From Micromonospora chokoriensis (GTDB lineage Bacteria > Actinomycetota > Actinomycetes > Mycobacteriales > Micromonosporaceae): 64,000 bases of DNA. The notes beneath the pieces are model-generated. The model was not told where the DNA came from. It saw only the letters and a program-made list of their open reading frames with translations, and ran no database searches. A program made the translations under genes and the position numbers. Location: the NCBI RefSeq assembly GCF_000718555.1, contig NZ_JOAN01000029.1, forward strand, positions 39,275 to 103,274, written 5' to 3'. Every line of letters starts with the position of its first letter. Position 1 is the first letter of the stretch. This document shows, piece after piece, positions 1 through 8,719 of this stretch.

Positions 1-681
1 GCAGCCGGCCGCCTGGCAGAGCGCGATTCCCGCCGCGAAGTGGACGTCGTGCCGCAGGTGGTGGCGGTCCGTCACGTACGCGGCGCGGCGACCGGCAGCG
101 ACCCAGGCCACGGCCAGGGTGGTGGAGACCACGCGGGGGCGGAACTGTTCGATGAAGCTCTCGTCCGCGAGCAGGCGGGCGGCAAGGAACACGTTCTTGT
201 TGGGGAATGGCGGGTCGAGATTGACGTCGACGAGCGTCGACTCGGCCGACGGGACGAGTCGCTCGTCCGTCCCCGCGCGCCGGACGTACGCGGCGATGCT
301 GTCGGTCCAGAACACCTCGTCGGCGAACGGGTCCGCCGAGGCCCCCACGACGACGTCCGGCCCGTTGCGCAGAGCGACGTTGACCGAGGCCAGCATGGTC
401 CGGGCGGCAAAGTTCAACGTGCCGCAGAGCGGGTCGACCAGCCACGTGCGCTCGCTGTCGCCCGTACCCGTGTGCCCGCTCTCCTCGGCCACCACGGCGT
501 CGTCCGGACGTGCCGCGCGTAGGACGTCGAGGATGGCCTGCTCGGCCTCGACGTCGGCGGCGGTGGCGAAGTCGCCGGCGGTCTTCATGATGCGCGTCAG
601 TGCTGATCCGTACCGGGAGCGGACGACTGCGGCTCCAGCTTGCGCCGCCTCGACGGCCAGCGCATGGTCTGTGATCGACAT
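1..681 (-). CDS. Inositol monophosphatase-family protein, 3' end cut by window edge
   Basis: This gene reads from an ATG at 681 to the window edge, giving 227 residues of a family usually near 260. Members are metal-dependent sugar or inositol phosphatases. Recognisable landmarks are AEESG (first metal site), WLVDPLCGT (normally DPLDGT) and, near the edge, HDVHFAAG in place of WDVAAG. The second aspartate of the DPLDGT metal motif is a cysteine here, so catalysis may be altered or lost. The start overlaps the stop of the upstream gene in a TGATG arrangement, which suggests translational coupling to that secreted protein. The family call is solid; the substrate is unknown and activity is doubtful because of the cysteine. 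Confidence 0.8.
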   Translation of the reverse strand, partial: MSITDHALAVEAAQAGAAVVRSRYGSALTRIMKTAGDFATAADVEAEQAILDVLRAARPDDAVVAEESGHTGTGDSERTWLVDPLCGTLNFAARTMLASVNVALRNGPDVVVGASADPFADEVFWTDSIAAYVRRAGTDERLVPSAESTLVDVNLDPPFPNKNVFLAARLLADESFIEQFRPRVVSTTLAVAWVAAGRRAAYVTDRHHLRHDVHFAAGIALCQAAGC

Positions 682-2111
682 CAGCAGTCGCAGTCCGGCG
701 GCACGATGTAGAAGTAGACGCTCCCGTTGCTCGCCTGGTACGTGGTGTTGCCACTCCAGGTGAATTCGTACTGGAACTGCGGGTAGGTGCTGGCGTCCAC
801 GGTCGGTGGCGAGTCGCGGTAGGAGAAGGTGCCGTCCTCGGCGGTGGTCACCCTCGGCAGGTCGACCGACGAGCCGTCCGGGCCGATCCGCCGCACGGTC
901 AGCCGTAGCTTCGCGCCGATCGACTCCGCGTTGCCGTCGGTGACCCTGCCCTCGATGACCGCCTGCTGGCCGTTGAGGAGGGTGCGGTCGGGCGACGTGG
1001 CCTCGATGCCGGACGGCTGTTTCTGCACGGTGCCGGTGATGGTGCTGGTAGTTCTGCGGTGGGTGGAGTTGCCGCCCCACGTCACGGTGTAGGTCACCTG
1101 ACCGGTCCTGCTCACGGTGTCGTCGAAGCCGAAGCCGCAGGAGGCGTCGGTGGTGACGCTCGGCAGTTGCTGCTCGGCACCGCCGTTGATCCGCCGGCTC
1201 AGGTGGACCACGGTCGGGCCCACGCAGGAGCCGACGTCGTAGGTCACGGCACCGGTGACCCGGAACGCCAACCCGAGGTACGCCGGGTCCGCCACCTGCC
1301 CCGCGATGTGCGAATCCGGCGACGACACGGTGATCTCGTGGCTGGCGGACGACGCCGCGTACACCGAATCACCGTGCCAGCTGACGGTGTAGACGTGTCG
1401 GCCGCCCTGGGTGGGCGTGTCGAGGACGGTGAAGGCCCCCCGGCTGTCGGTGGTGACGTTGGACAATTGCTGCACGGCACCGTCGAGGCGGTTGTTCCAG
1501 ATGGTCCGGGTGACCGCCAGCGTCTGGGGCTGCGCGGGGGCCTCACCGTCGAGGCCCAGCGTGCCGGCGAGTGACAGTTGCCTGCCGTCCCTGCCGTTCG
1601 TCGGCCCGTCGAGGGTGAGCGTCGCGGCGCGGCCGGCGACCTGGACGGTCACTGAGGCGGTGCTGCCCTGGTAGTTCTCGGTCGGAAACCAGTAGGCGTC
1701 GTAGCGGAGGGGGCCGCTCAGCGGAGGAACGTCGGTGAGGGTGAAGGTGCCGTCGACCGCGGTGGTGGTGGTGAGCGTGGTCCAGGTTTCGTCCGGCACG
1801 ACGCGGTTGACCGCCACCTCCTGCACCCCCGGATCGGTGCCGTCTTCCAGGGTGAGCTGACCGGTGATGGTGATCGGGTCGAGGGCCGTCGCGGAGGCGG
1901 GTGCGGCCAGGGTGATGGCCGACGTGGGCAGCGTCGGGTCATCGACCGCCCCGGCCACCCCGACGGCAGCGGCTGGCCGGGCCTCGGTGGCGGTGGCCGG
2001 CCCGGCCACGCTGACCGCGCCGGCGGCGACCAGGGTCACTGCGGCGGTCGCCCCGGCAATCTGGCGCGGTAGTGCGGCGCGGACCCGTGCGGAAGCTGAT
2101 CGGTACGACAT
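681..2111 (-). CDS. Secreted protein with repeated Ig-like (beta-sandwich) domains
   Basis: This 476-residue protein starts with an arginine-containing signal sequence and a hydrophobic stretch ending near AGPATATEA, so it should be exported. The mature part is four or five repeats of about 85-95 residues. Each has a similar plan: TTVTTDSRGAF-like strands, a YTVSW or FTWSGNTTY motif, and a closing ITV strand. This is typical of bacterial Ig-like repeats found in adhesins and cell-surface proteins. No catalytic motif and no wall anchor is visible, and the protein ends in PPDCDC. Its stop overlaps the start of the phosphatase-like gene. The function is unknown; binding or a structural surface role is inferred from the fold only. 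Confidence 0.7.
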   Translation of the reverse strand: MSYRSASARVRAALPRQIAGATAAVTLVAAGAVSVAGPATATEARPAAAVGVAGAVDDPTLPTSAITLAAPASATALDPITITGQLTLEDGTDPGVQEVAVNRVVPDETWTTLTTTTAVDGTFTLTDVPPLSGPLRYDAYWFPTENYQGSTASVTVQVAGRAATLTLDGPTNGRDGRQLSLAGTLGLDGEAPAQPQTLAVTRTIWNNRLDGAVQQLSNVTTDSRGAFTVLDTPTQGGRHVYTVSWHGDSVYAASSASHEITVSSPDSHIAGQVADPAYLGLAFRVTGAVTYDVGSCVGPTVVHLSRRINGGAEQQLPSVTTDASCGFGFDDTVSRTGQVTYTVTWGGNSTHRRTTSTITGTVQKQPSGIEATSPDRTLLNGQQAVIEGRVTDGNAESIGAKLRLTVRRIGPDGSSVDLPRVTTAEDGTFSYRDSPPTVDASTYPQFQYEFTWSGNTTYQASNGSVYFYIVPPDCDC

Positions 2112-2201
2112 GGTCCCCCTGTCTGGAGCGACACGGCATCGCTCCGAGCGGGATGATGACCGGCCCCTCCGACAGGAATCGACCCCACTGCGCCGGCTGG
2201 C

Positions 2202-2221
2202 TCGACATCCTCACATGTCGA
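2202..2221. promoter_or_regulatory. Inverted repeat upstream of the Ig-repeat gene
   Basis: Two perfect 7-nt arms, TCGACAT and ATGTCGA, are separated by 6 nt and lie about 90 bp upstream of the secreted-protein start at 2111. The size and position suit a transcription-factor site, but no regulator is identified. Confidence 0.3.
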
Positions 2222-2288
2222 TAAATGCGACACCGTCATAGGCCCCGTCCGGATCCCTGCGGTGGCGGTATGGACGCAGTGGGGAGGG

Positions 2289-2735
2289 TCAGGAGACCGC
2301 GGCCCGCACCAGCTCGGTGATCTTCTTTTCCACTGCTGAGCTCCACTGCCGCAACGCGTACGCCACCGGCCAGAGGTCCCCGTCATCAAGGTTGGCCGCG
2401 TCCTGGAAGCCCAGGGTCGAGTACCGGTAGTTGAACTTGCCGGAGTCCTGGAAGAAGACGACGATCTTGCCGTCCTCGTTCGCGTAGGCGGGCATCCCGT
2501 ACCAGGTCTTCGGCGTCAGAGCCGGGGCGGCGGCGGTCACCGTCACGTGCACGCGCTCGGCCAGCGCGCGGTCCTCCGGCTCCATCTGCGCGATCCGGTC
2601 GAGGACCGCTTGCAGCCCATCCGCCTTCTTGGCACCCTTCTTGCCCTCGGCGCGAAGCTCGTCGGCGCGCTCCTTCATCGCGGCCCGCTCCTGCGGGCTG
2701 AAGCCATCGGACCCGTTCGTGGTCTTCGCGGACAT
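2289..2735 (-). CDS. DUF1801 (YdhG-like) domain protein
   Basis: This 148-residue cytoplasmic protein has a charged N-terminal helix (ERAAMKERADELRAEGKK) and then a DUF1801/YdhG-type fold. The family landmarks are the central TPKTWYGMPAYAN segment and VVFFQDSGKFNYRYSTLGF. Related proteins are small monomers, some described as iron-chaperone-like or stress-related, with no agreed reaction. A purine-rich stretch, GAGGGAG, precedes the ATG by about 8 nt. It appears to be transcribed alone, with about 180 bp on each side. The family is clear; the function is not. Confidence 0.75.
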   Translation of the reverse strand: MSAKTTNGSDGFSPQERAAMKERADELRAEGKKGAKKADGLQAVLDRIAQMEPEDRALAERVHVTVTAAAPALTPKTWYGMPAYANEDGKIVVFFQDSGKFNYRYSTLGFQDAANLDDGDLWPVAYALRQWSSAVEKKITELVRAAVS

Positions 2736-2918
2736 TTTCGGGCTCCCTCTCGTCGTCCAGGTGCGGCGTGCAACCGTTCACCTGGGGAAAGGCTAGGCCG
2801 GACGGCGCTGGAAGGGCTTCTCGATTCCTGATCGGTTCGCAAGTCGGACAATAGGTGGCGGGCGAGACCGACCGGGCCTGCCCGGTGGCGCCAGTAAAGG
2901 GGGAGACGGCCAGGACCG

Positions 2919-3626
2919 TCAGCTGCCAGTCGTGCTCCGGGCGGCGGTGATGATCCGTCCCCGCTCCGACTCGCCGAAGCGGTCGAGCATGGCGCGCACC
3001 TCGTCGGCGCTCACGTTGGCGCCGAACAACTCGCTGCCCGGTTCGAGGCGTACCCCCTCGGCCAGCGGCCCGGCGACGACCGGGTCGAAGCCGAGCGCGT
3101 CCACGAGGGCCGCGACCTCGGTGAGATCGGCGCTGTCGTCGCCGGCGATCGCGATGGCCTTGCGGTCGGTCGTCCCCGCCGGTCGCGCCTCGTCCTCCAG
3201 ATCGTGATAGCCCATGTGGTTGAACGCCTTGACCACGCGCGAGCCGGACAGGAACGCCTGGACGATCTCGCTCGACGAGGTACGCGGGTCGGTGAGGTCG
3301 GCGCGAATGCCGTCGATCTCCCACCAGTAGTTCATGGCGTCGACGACCAGCTTGCCGCGCAGCGCCTCGGCGGGAACGCTGCGGTACTTGCCCAGTGGTA
3401 GGGCGAGGATGACGATGTCGGCGTCGGCCGCCGCGTCGACCGCGGTGGTGGCCTGTGCCCCCGGGGCGAGGACCTCGACGGTGAGGGCGATCTTCGCCGG
3501 GTCGCCGGAGCCGGCGACCCGCACCCGGTAGCCGGCGGCGACGGCGAGCCGGGCGAGCACCGTGCCCACCTTGCCGGCCCCGAGGACACCGAGGGTCGCA
3601 GGCCGGCTGCGGTCGTTGACGTTCAT
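2919..3626 (-). CDS. NADPH-dependent F420 reductase-type dehydrogenase
   Basis: This 235-residue protein has an N-terminal Rossmann motif, [10 protein letters not shown] (residues 12-21), followed by VRVAGSGDP and [13 protein letters not shown]. These are typical of the F420:NADP oxidoreductase (NPF) family, which moves hydride between NADP(H) and deazaflavin F420. It is the last gene of an apparent three-gene operon and starts 28 bp after the second luciferase-like monooxygenase gene, with AAAGGGA as ribosome site. The context suggests it recycles a reduced cofactor for the two monooxygenases, or that all three act on one redox substrate. Some members of this family act on substrates other than F420, so the cofactor is inferred. 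Confidence 0.75.
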   Translation of the reverse strand: MNVNDRSRPATLGVLGAGKVGTVLARLAVAAGYRVRVAGSGDPAKIALTVEVLAPGAQATTAVDAAADADIVILALPLGKYRSVPAEALRGKLVVDAMNYWWEIDGIRADLTDPRTSSSEIVQAFLSGSRVVKAFNHMGYHDLEDEARPAGTTDRKAIAIAGDDSADLTEVAALVDALGFDPVVAGPLAEGVRLEPGSELFGANVSADEVRAMLDRFGESERGRIITAARSTTGS

Positions 3627-3654
3627 GTCGTCCCTTTCGATACTGACGGTCTGA

Positions 3655-4683
3655 TCAGGCCAGCAGGTCGCGGACCATGGGGATCACCTTCGAGCCGTAC
3701 AGCTCCACGGCGCGCATGCGGGCGCTCACCGGTTGCGCTCCGGCCGAGTAGATGAGGTCGAACCGGCCGACGCCGAGGCTGCGGATCGCCCGGGCCATTC
3801 GGCGGGCCACGGTCTCCGGTGCGCCGATGTAGAGCGAGCCGTTCTCCACCTCGGAGTCGAACTCCTGACGGCGGATCGGTGGCCAACCCCGCAGCGCGCC
3901 GATCCGGTTGCGCATGACGCGGTAGTGCGGCCAGTACACCTCCTTGGCCTCCTCGTCGGTGTCGGCGATGAAGCCCGGAGAGTGCATTCCCACCGGGTGC
4001 GCGGTCGTACCGAGTTGCTCGGCGGCCCGGCGATAGAGGTCCATGTAGGGTGCGAAGCGCTCGGGTGCGCCGCCAATGATGGCGAGCATGAGCGGGAGCC
4101 CGTACTTGGCGGTCCGCACGACCGACTGCGGTGAGCCACCCACGCCGACCCAGGTGGAGAGGTGACCGGACTCGGTCTTCGGGAAGACATCGGCGTTTTC
4201 CAACGGGGCACGTAGGGTGCCGCTCCAGGTGACCGGCTTCTCGTCCAGCAACTGCGCGAACAGTTCGATCTTCTCCTCGAACAGCGTGTCGTAGTCGCGC
4301 AGGTCGTATCCGAAGAGCGGGAACGACTCGGTGAACGAGCCGCGACCGAGGATGACCTCGGCCCGGCCGTGCGAGAGCGCGTCCACGGTGGCGAAGCGCT
4401 GGAACACCCGTACCGGGTCGTCCGAGCTCAGCACGGTCACGCCGGAGGCCAACCGGATCCGTGCGGTGCGGGTGGCGATTCCGGCCAGCACCGTCTCCGG
4501 CGTCGAGACCGAGTACTCCGGCCGGTGGTGCTCGCCCAGCGCGATGACATCGACCCCGAGCTGGTCGGCGAGCACCGCCTCGTCGACGACCTGCCGGATG
4601 GCCGCCGCGTGGGAGACGAGCTTGCCAGCGTCGTCCTCCGGTACGTCGCCGAACGTGTCCAGGCCGAACAGGAGATCAGACAT
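3655..4683 (-). CDS. LLM-class flavin-dependent oxidoreductase (second of pair)
   Basis: This 342-residue protein belongs to the bacterial luciferase-like monooxygenase family, TIM barrels that use FMN or F420. Landmarks include [13 protein letters not shown] at the N-terminus, [30 protein letters not shown] and [16 protein letters not shown]. The ATG at 4683 is chosen because it has AAGGAG 8-9 nt upstream; a longer in-frame reading adds 16 basic residues of no family likeness. Its start overlaps the end of the upstream paralogue by 8 nt, so the two are probably translated together. The substrate is unknown. Confidence 0.85.
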   Translation of the reverse strand: MSDLLFGLDTFGDVPEDDAGKLVSHAAAIRQVVDEAVLADQLGVDVIALGEHHRPEYSVSTPETVLAGIATRTARIRLASGVTVLSSDDPVRVFQRFATVDALSHGRAEVILGRGSFTESFPLFGYDLRDYDTLFEEKIELFAQLLDEKPVTWSGTLRAPLENADVFPKTESGHLSTWVGVGGSPQSVVRTAKYGLPLMLAIIGGAPERFAPYMDLYRRAAEQLGTTAHPVGMHSPGFIADTDEEAKEVYWPHYRVMRNRIGALRGWPPIRRQEFDSEVENGSLYIGAPETVARRMARAIRSLGVGRFDLIYSAGAQPVSARMRAVELYGSKVIPMVRDLLA

Positions 4684-5725
4684 GGTGGGGCTCCTTCGCC
4701 AACAGCTCCCGGACCCGCGGCGCGACCTCACTGCCCAGCAGTTCGATGGTGCGCGCGCGAGCCTCGCGGGGCAGGTGCATGATGTCGTACTTCAGGTCGA
4801 AGCGGCTCAGCCGCAGGTCGCGAGCGACCGTGGCGATCTTGCGCGCCACCGTCTCGGGTGATCCGACGAAGAGCGCCCCGTGGTCGATTTCGGCCTCGTA
4901 GCGCGCGCGGTCCGGTTTGTAGAAGCCGCGTTCCGCGGCAAGGGCCGCCGCGACCGGCTGCCAGTATCGCCACCACGTCTCCACCGCCTCCTCGTCGGTG
5001 TCCGCGACAAGGCCGAGAGAGTGCTGCCCGATTGGCTGCGGGGTATGCCCGAACTGTTCGAGCGCCTTGGTGTAGAGCTCGACGTGGCCGGCGAAGCGCT
5101 GGGGACGCCCGCCGATGATCGCGAGCATGAGCGGAAGTCCGTGCCGGGCGGCGCGGGTCACCGAACTCGGGCTCCCCCCGACGCCGATCCAGGTCGGGAT
5201 CCCACCGGGCTGCATCCGGGGGTGCAGGCGCTGCCCGGTCAGAGGGCTTCGCACCGTGCCGGACCAGGTGACCGGTTCGTCCTGCTGAAGCCGCAGGAAG
5301 AGGTCCAGCTTCTCCTCGAACAACCGCTCGTAGTCGGCCAGGTCGTAACCGAACAGCGGGAACGACTCGGTCGCCGATGCGCGTCCGAGGACGATCTGCG
5401 CGCGGCCGTTGGAGACGGCGTCGAGGGTGGCGAACTCGTGGTAGAGCCGTACCGGGTCGTTGGTGCTGAGCACGGTGACCGAGGTGCCGAGGCGAATCCG
5501 CTCGGTCGCCGTCGCGGCCGCCGCCAGCAACACGGGCGTCGCCGAGTCGTTGTGACCCTCGCGGTAGTGCTCACCGACGCTGAACACGTCGATCCCGGCC
5601 GACTCGGCGAGCCGTGCCTCGTCCACCAGTAGTCGTACGGTCTCGGCGTCGCTCAGGACCCGGTCGCCGTCGGTGGCCACCTCCCCGAACGAGTTGAGCC
5701 CCAGCTCGAAGTCTGCAGCTGCCAT
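4676..5725 (-). CDS. LLM-class flavin-dependent oxidoreductase (first of pair)
   Basis: This 349-residue luciferase-like monooxygenase is a close paralogue of the next gene. They share [53 protein letters not shown] and the segment WIGVGGSPSSV. The start at 5725 is supported by a GAGGAGGAG ribosome site. The gene is first in the operon and faces the MarR gene across a 107-bp gap holding two palindromes, so MarR control is likely. Pairs like this may form a heterodimer as LuxA/LuxB do, or may be two enzymes of overlapping specificity. The sequence does not decide between these. Confidence 0.85.
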   Translation of the reverse strand: MAAADFELGLNSFGEVATDGDRVLSDAETVRLLVDEARLAESAGIDVFSVGEHYREGHNDSATPVLLAAAATATERIRLGTSVTVLSTNDPVRLYHEFATLDAVSNGRAQIVLGRASATESFPLFGYDLADYERLFEEKLDLFLRLQQDEPVTWSGTVRSPLTGQRLHPRMQPGGIPTWIGVGGSPSSVTRAARHGLPLMLAIIGGRPQRFAGHVELYTKALEQFGHTPQPIGQHSLGLVADTDEEAVETWWRYWQPVAAALAAERGFYKPDRARYEAEIDHGALFVGSPETVARKIATVARDLRLSRFDLKYDIMHLPREARARTIELLGSEVAPRVRELLAKEPHHV

Positions 5726-5775
5726 CGTCTCCTCCTCGGTGCGCTCATCCGGTGGCCGCAGAAGCGACCTACCAG

Positions 5776-5817
5776 TTGACATGTCAATGATGCTAACTTG
5801 GCGATTGACGCGTCAAT
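5776..5817. promoter_or_regulatory. Twin palindromic operators of the divergent MarR / monooxygenase promoters
   Basis: Two perfect palindromes are present: TTGACATGTCAA at 5776-5787 and ATTGACGCGTCAAT at 5804-5817. Both share the form TTGACNNGTCAA. Their centres are 29 bp apart, close to three helical turns, so two dimers could bind on the same face. The pair sits between the divergent starts at 5725 and 5833, where a MarR protein would control both itself and the operon. Confidence 0.7.
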
Positions 5818-5832
5818 TCCCGGGAGGATGAG

Positions 5833-6324
5833 ATGACGGAGGCCACACCCGATCGGCGGGGAGGGCGCCAACTCCCGACCGCCGACGAGCTACGCATCTG
5901 GCGGGACTTCATCGAGACCACGGCAGCGCTCGGCTCCCGGCTCGAGTCCCGCCTGCAGAGCGACTCCTCGCTCTCGACGGGGGACTACGCCGTGCTCCTC
6001 GCCCTCAGCGAGGCGCAGGGGCAGGCGATGCGGTCATCCGAGCTCGCGTCGCACATCGGGTGGGAGCGGAGCCGGCTCTCGCACCACCTCGGGCGGATGG
6101 AGCGGCGCGGCCTCATTCGCCGCCAGGAGTGCGCGACAGTTCCCCGTGGGGCGGAGGTGCTGCTCACCGCGGCCGGAGCCGAGGCGTTCAAGGGGGCCAC
6201 CTTTCCGCACCTGCGCGCCATCCGAGAACTCTTCGTCGACGCCCTCACTCCGGATCAGGTCGTCGCGGCGGGCGAGATCGCCACGGCACTGAGCGCGCAC
6301 CTCGACGCGCTGCGCGCGGAGTGA
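5833..6324 (+). CDS. MarR-family transcriptional regulator
   Basis: This 163-residue protein has the MarR winged helix. It shows ELRIWRDFIETTAALGSRLE as the N-terminal dimer helix, SSELASHIGWERSRLSHHLGR as the recognition helix-turn-helix, and MERRGLIRRQECATVPRG as the wing. MarR proteins are dimeric repressors relieved by small aromatic or oxidised ligands. It is divergent from the monooxygenase operon, with paired TTGACNNGTCAA palindromes in between, and GGGAGGATGAG precedes the ATG. It probably represses itself and the neighbouring redox operon. A short GC-rich hairpin (6328-6342) follows its stop and may be a weak terminator. Confidence 0.88.
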   Translation: MTEATPDRRGGRQLPTADELRIWRDFIETTAALGSRLESRLQSDSSLSTGDYAVLLALSEAQGQAMRSSELASHIGWERSRLSHHLGRMERRGLIRRQECATVPRGAEVLLTAAGAEAFKGATFPHLRAIRELFVDALTPDQVVAAGEIATALSAHLDALRAE

Positions 6325-6479
6325 AGCGCGGGGGCGCCCCGCCAATGTCGCATCTATAACGGGGAGTGCCCAGACGATTGCCGAGAGCTACATCCGGGTG
6401 GTCCAATCCTCCAGAAAGCCGCCACTCCGCCTGCCCGGCGAGGGATGGCGACGGCTGCGCCGCCCGGGAGGTATAGCCC

Positions 6480-8453
6480 ATGAGCGAGACCGCCACCGCA
6501 GAGGCCCACCGCGTTGCACCAGGCAAGCCTCGCCCTGGGCGCACGGAGTCGGTGCTGCCGGAGTTGCGGGAGATGTGGTGGGAGACGGGTGTGCGGGCAC
6601 GAGCGGAGGCCGGCGTCTTCGCCGTGTTCGCGGAGCTGCCCAGGCTCGTCTGGACCGCCCTCGGTATCAGTTGGCGCGCGGACCGACTCCGTACCGGCGT
6701 GGTGGGTGCGGCGACGGTCGGCGCGGGGGTGATGGCGGCCTTCGGCCTGTTGGCCACGCAGCGGGTGCTTGTGGAGCTGTTCGCCGGCGGGCCGACCGCG
6801 GACAAGGTGCGGGCGGCGCTACCCGCGCTGGCCGTGCTGGCAGCGACGGTAGCGCTCCGAGCGGGGATGGGCATCGCCACCGGGTACGCGCAGAACGGGT
6901 TGACGCCTCGGGTCAGCCGCGAGGTGGAGCGGGGCCTGTTCGAGGTGTCGACGGCGGTCCGGTTGGAGGCGTTCGACGCCGACGCGTTCGCCGATGACAT
7001 GGAACGCGCCTCGCGCGGCACCGAGTCGACCATCGGGCTGGTGCAGGCGTCGATGAACCTGCTCGCCGGTCTGGCCGGGCTGCTCGCCGTGGCGGCGGCC
7101 GTCGTCATCATCCATCCGCTGCTGCTGCTGGCGCTGCTGGTCGCCACGGTGCCCAACGCGTGGGCGTCGTTGCGGGCCGGGCATCTGCGGTACCAGACGT
7201 ACACCGCCGGGTCGGTGCGCCGACGTCGACTGTGGTTGCTGCACAAGCTGATGGCCGAACGAGCCTCCGCCCCGGAGTTGCGCTCGTACGGGCTGCGCCG
7301 GTTCCTGCTCGACCAGTACGACCGGGTGATGCAGGTGGAGACGGACATCCAGCTCGCCCTGGCCCGCCGCGTCACCACGACCACCACGGTCGGCGCGATC
7401 ATCGGTGGCCTCGCCACCGGCACCGTCTACGCCCTACTCGGGCTGCTGCTCCTGGACGGGCAGATCCCGCTAGCCGCCGCGGCGACCTGCGTCATCGCGG
7501 TGCAGTCCGCGCAACGGTCGCTGTCCATAGCCACCTTTCAGGTCGACCACGTCTACACCGAGGGGCAGCACTTCGGCGACTACACCGGCTTCATGACCCG
7601 CGCCGACGCCTACCTACCGGCCACCACCGGACCCGTGGCCGCCGCCGGCCCGGAACGGCTACGGGAGTTGACCGTCCGGGAGGTAAGTCTGCGCTACCCC
7701 GACCGGGACACCCCTGCCGTCGACGGCGTCACGTTGACGATCACCGCCGGGCAGACTGTCGCGTTCGTCGGCGAGAACGGCTCTGGCAAGACGACCCTGG
7801 CCGCGATGATCGCCAGCCTCCGCGCTCCGAGCGAGGGCAGCATCGAGTGGAACGGCCGACCGTTGTCGGACTGCGACGTCGACGGGCTGCGGGCCCGGAT
7901 CGCGGTGGTGACGCAGGAATACCACAAGTGGCCGTTCACCGCGGCCACGAACATCGCCATCGGCGACGTCGACAGCGAGGCCCGGCAGGATCGCATCGAG
8001 GCCGCCGCCGGCCGCGCGGTCGCCCACGACATGATCAACGAACTTCCGCACGGGTACGAGACGCTGCTCGACCGGACCTTCGCCCGAGGCCAGGACCTCT
8101 CCGGTGGGCAGTGGCAGCGGATCACGGCAGCCCGGGGGTTCCTGCGCGACGCCGAGCTGCTGATCATGGACGAGCCGTCCTCCGCGCTCGACCCCCGCGC
8201 CGAGGACGCCCTGTTCCAGACCATTCGGGACCGGCGTGGCCGAGCCACCACGATCCTCATCACGCACCGGCTCGCGAACGTCCGGCACGCCGACCGGATC
8301 TTCGTCCTGCACCACGGCCGGCTCGTCGAGGCCGGCACGCACACCGACCTCGTCGCCACCGGCGGCCGGTACGCCGAACTCTTCGCGCTCCAGGCCGCCG
8401 GCTACGACGCGAATCTGGCGGGGGGCCACCAGCCCGCCCCAACCGCGCAATGA
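6480..8453 (+). CDS. ABC exporter, fused membrane and ATPase domains
   Basis: This 657-residue half-transporter has an N-terminal membrane domain with several hydrophobic segments (about residues 75-380) and a C-terminal ATPase. The nucleotide-binding motifs are complete: Walker A GENGSGKTT near 431, signature LSGGQWQR near 540, Walker B LLIMDEPSSALD near 560, and the switch histidine in THRLANV. This architecture is that of type I exporters, which move lipids, drugs or peptides out of the cell as dimers. GGGAGG lies 8 nt before the ATG. There are no biosynthetic genes, peptidase domain or partner half-transporter beside it, so the substrate is open and a homodimer is likely. Confidence 0.88.
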   Translation: MSETATAEAHRVAPGKPRPGRTESVLPELREMWWETGVRARAEAGVFAVFAELPRLVWTALGISWRADRLRTGVVGAATVGAGVMAAFGLLATQRVLVELFAGGPTADKVRAALPALAVLAATVALRAGMGIATGYAQNGLTPRVSREVERGLFEVSTAVRLEAFDADAFADDMERASRGTESTIGLVQASMNLLAGLAGLLAVAAAVVIIHPLLLLALLVATVPNAWASLRAGHLRYQTYTAGSVRRRRLWLLHKLMAERASAPELRSYGLRRFLLDQYDRVMQVETDIQLALARRVTTTTTVGAIIGGLATGTVYALLGLLLLDGQIPLAAAATCVIAVQSAQRSLSIATFQVDHVYTEGQHFGDYTGFMTRADAYLPATTGPVAAAGPERLRELTVREVSLRYPDRDTPAVDGVTLTITAGQTVAFVGENGSGKTTLAAMIASLRAPSEGSIEWNGRPLSDCDVDGLRARIAVVTQEYHKWPFTAATNIAIGDVDSEARQDRIEAAAGRAVAHDMINELPHGYETLLDRTFARGQDLSGGQWQRITAARGFLRDAELLIMDEPSSALDPRAEDALFQTIRDRRGRATTILITHRLANVRHADRIFVLHHGRLVEAGTHTDLVATGGRYAELFALQAAGYDANLAGGHQPAPTAQ

Positions 8454-8605
8454 AGACCCTCGCCGGCACCTGTGTCTCGCCGGCAGGCCGGTCAATACGG
8501 CTCTGACCTGCGGTTTTGTCAGATCCGAGCAGTGGCGTTCGGGGTCTGTGAGTGGTACGACTGATGCATTGGACCGCGTGGTGCGGGGTCAGTAGGAGGT
8601 GGCGG

Positions 8606-8719
8606 ATGCGTCTTACGAGCACCATGCCCCGGCGGCGCCCCTTCCAGCAGACGGCCACGGTGATCCCGCCCGAGTGCGGAATCGGAGTCGTGTCCTCGTG
8701 GCCAACGGGTTCACAATGA
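8606..8719 (+). CDS. Small ORF of 37 codons, coupled to the next gene
   Basis: This short ORF begins MRLTSTMPRRRPF and ends WPTGSQ, 37 residues in all. It has the best ribosome site in the area, AGGAGG at 8594-8599, six nt before the ATG. Its stop overlaps the next start in an ATGA arrangement (8716-8719). The following gene has no good ribosome site of its own, so the small ORF may exist to deliver ribosomes to it. The N-terminal part is basic and there is no membrane segment. I recognise no family. The case rests on the ribosome site and the overlap. Confidence 0.5.
   Translation: MRLTSTMPRRRPFQQTATVIPPECGIGVVSSWPTGSQ

Noticed and set aside
6480..8453. ABC exporter as part of an antibiotic or lanthipeptide cluster
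   Set aside because: No precursor peptide, modification enzyme or other biosynthetic gene lies nearby; the 37-codon ORF at 8606 lacks the cysteine/serine-rich core expected of a precursor.
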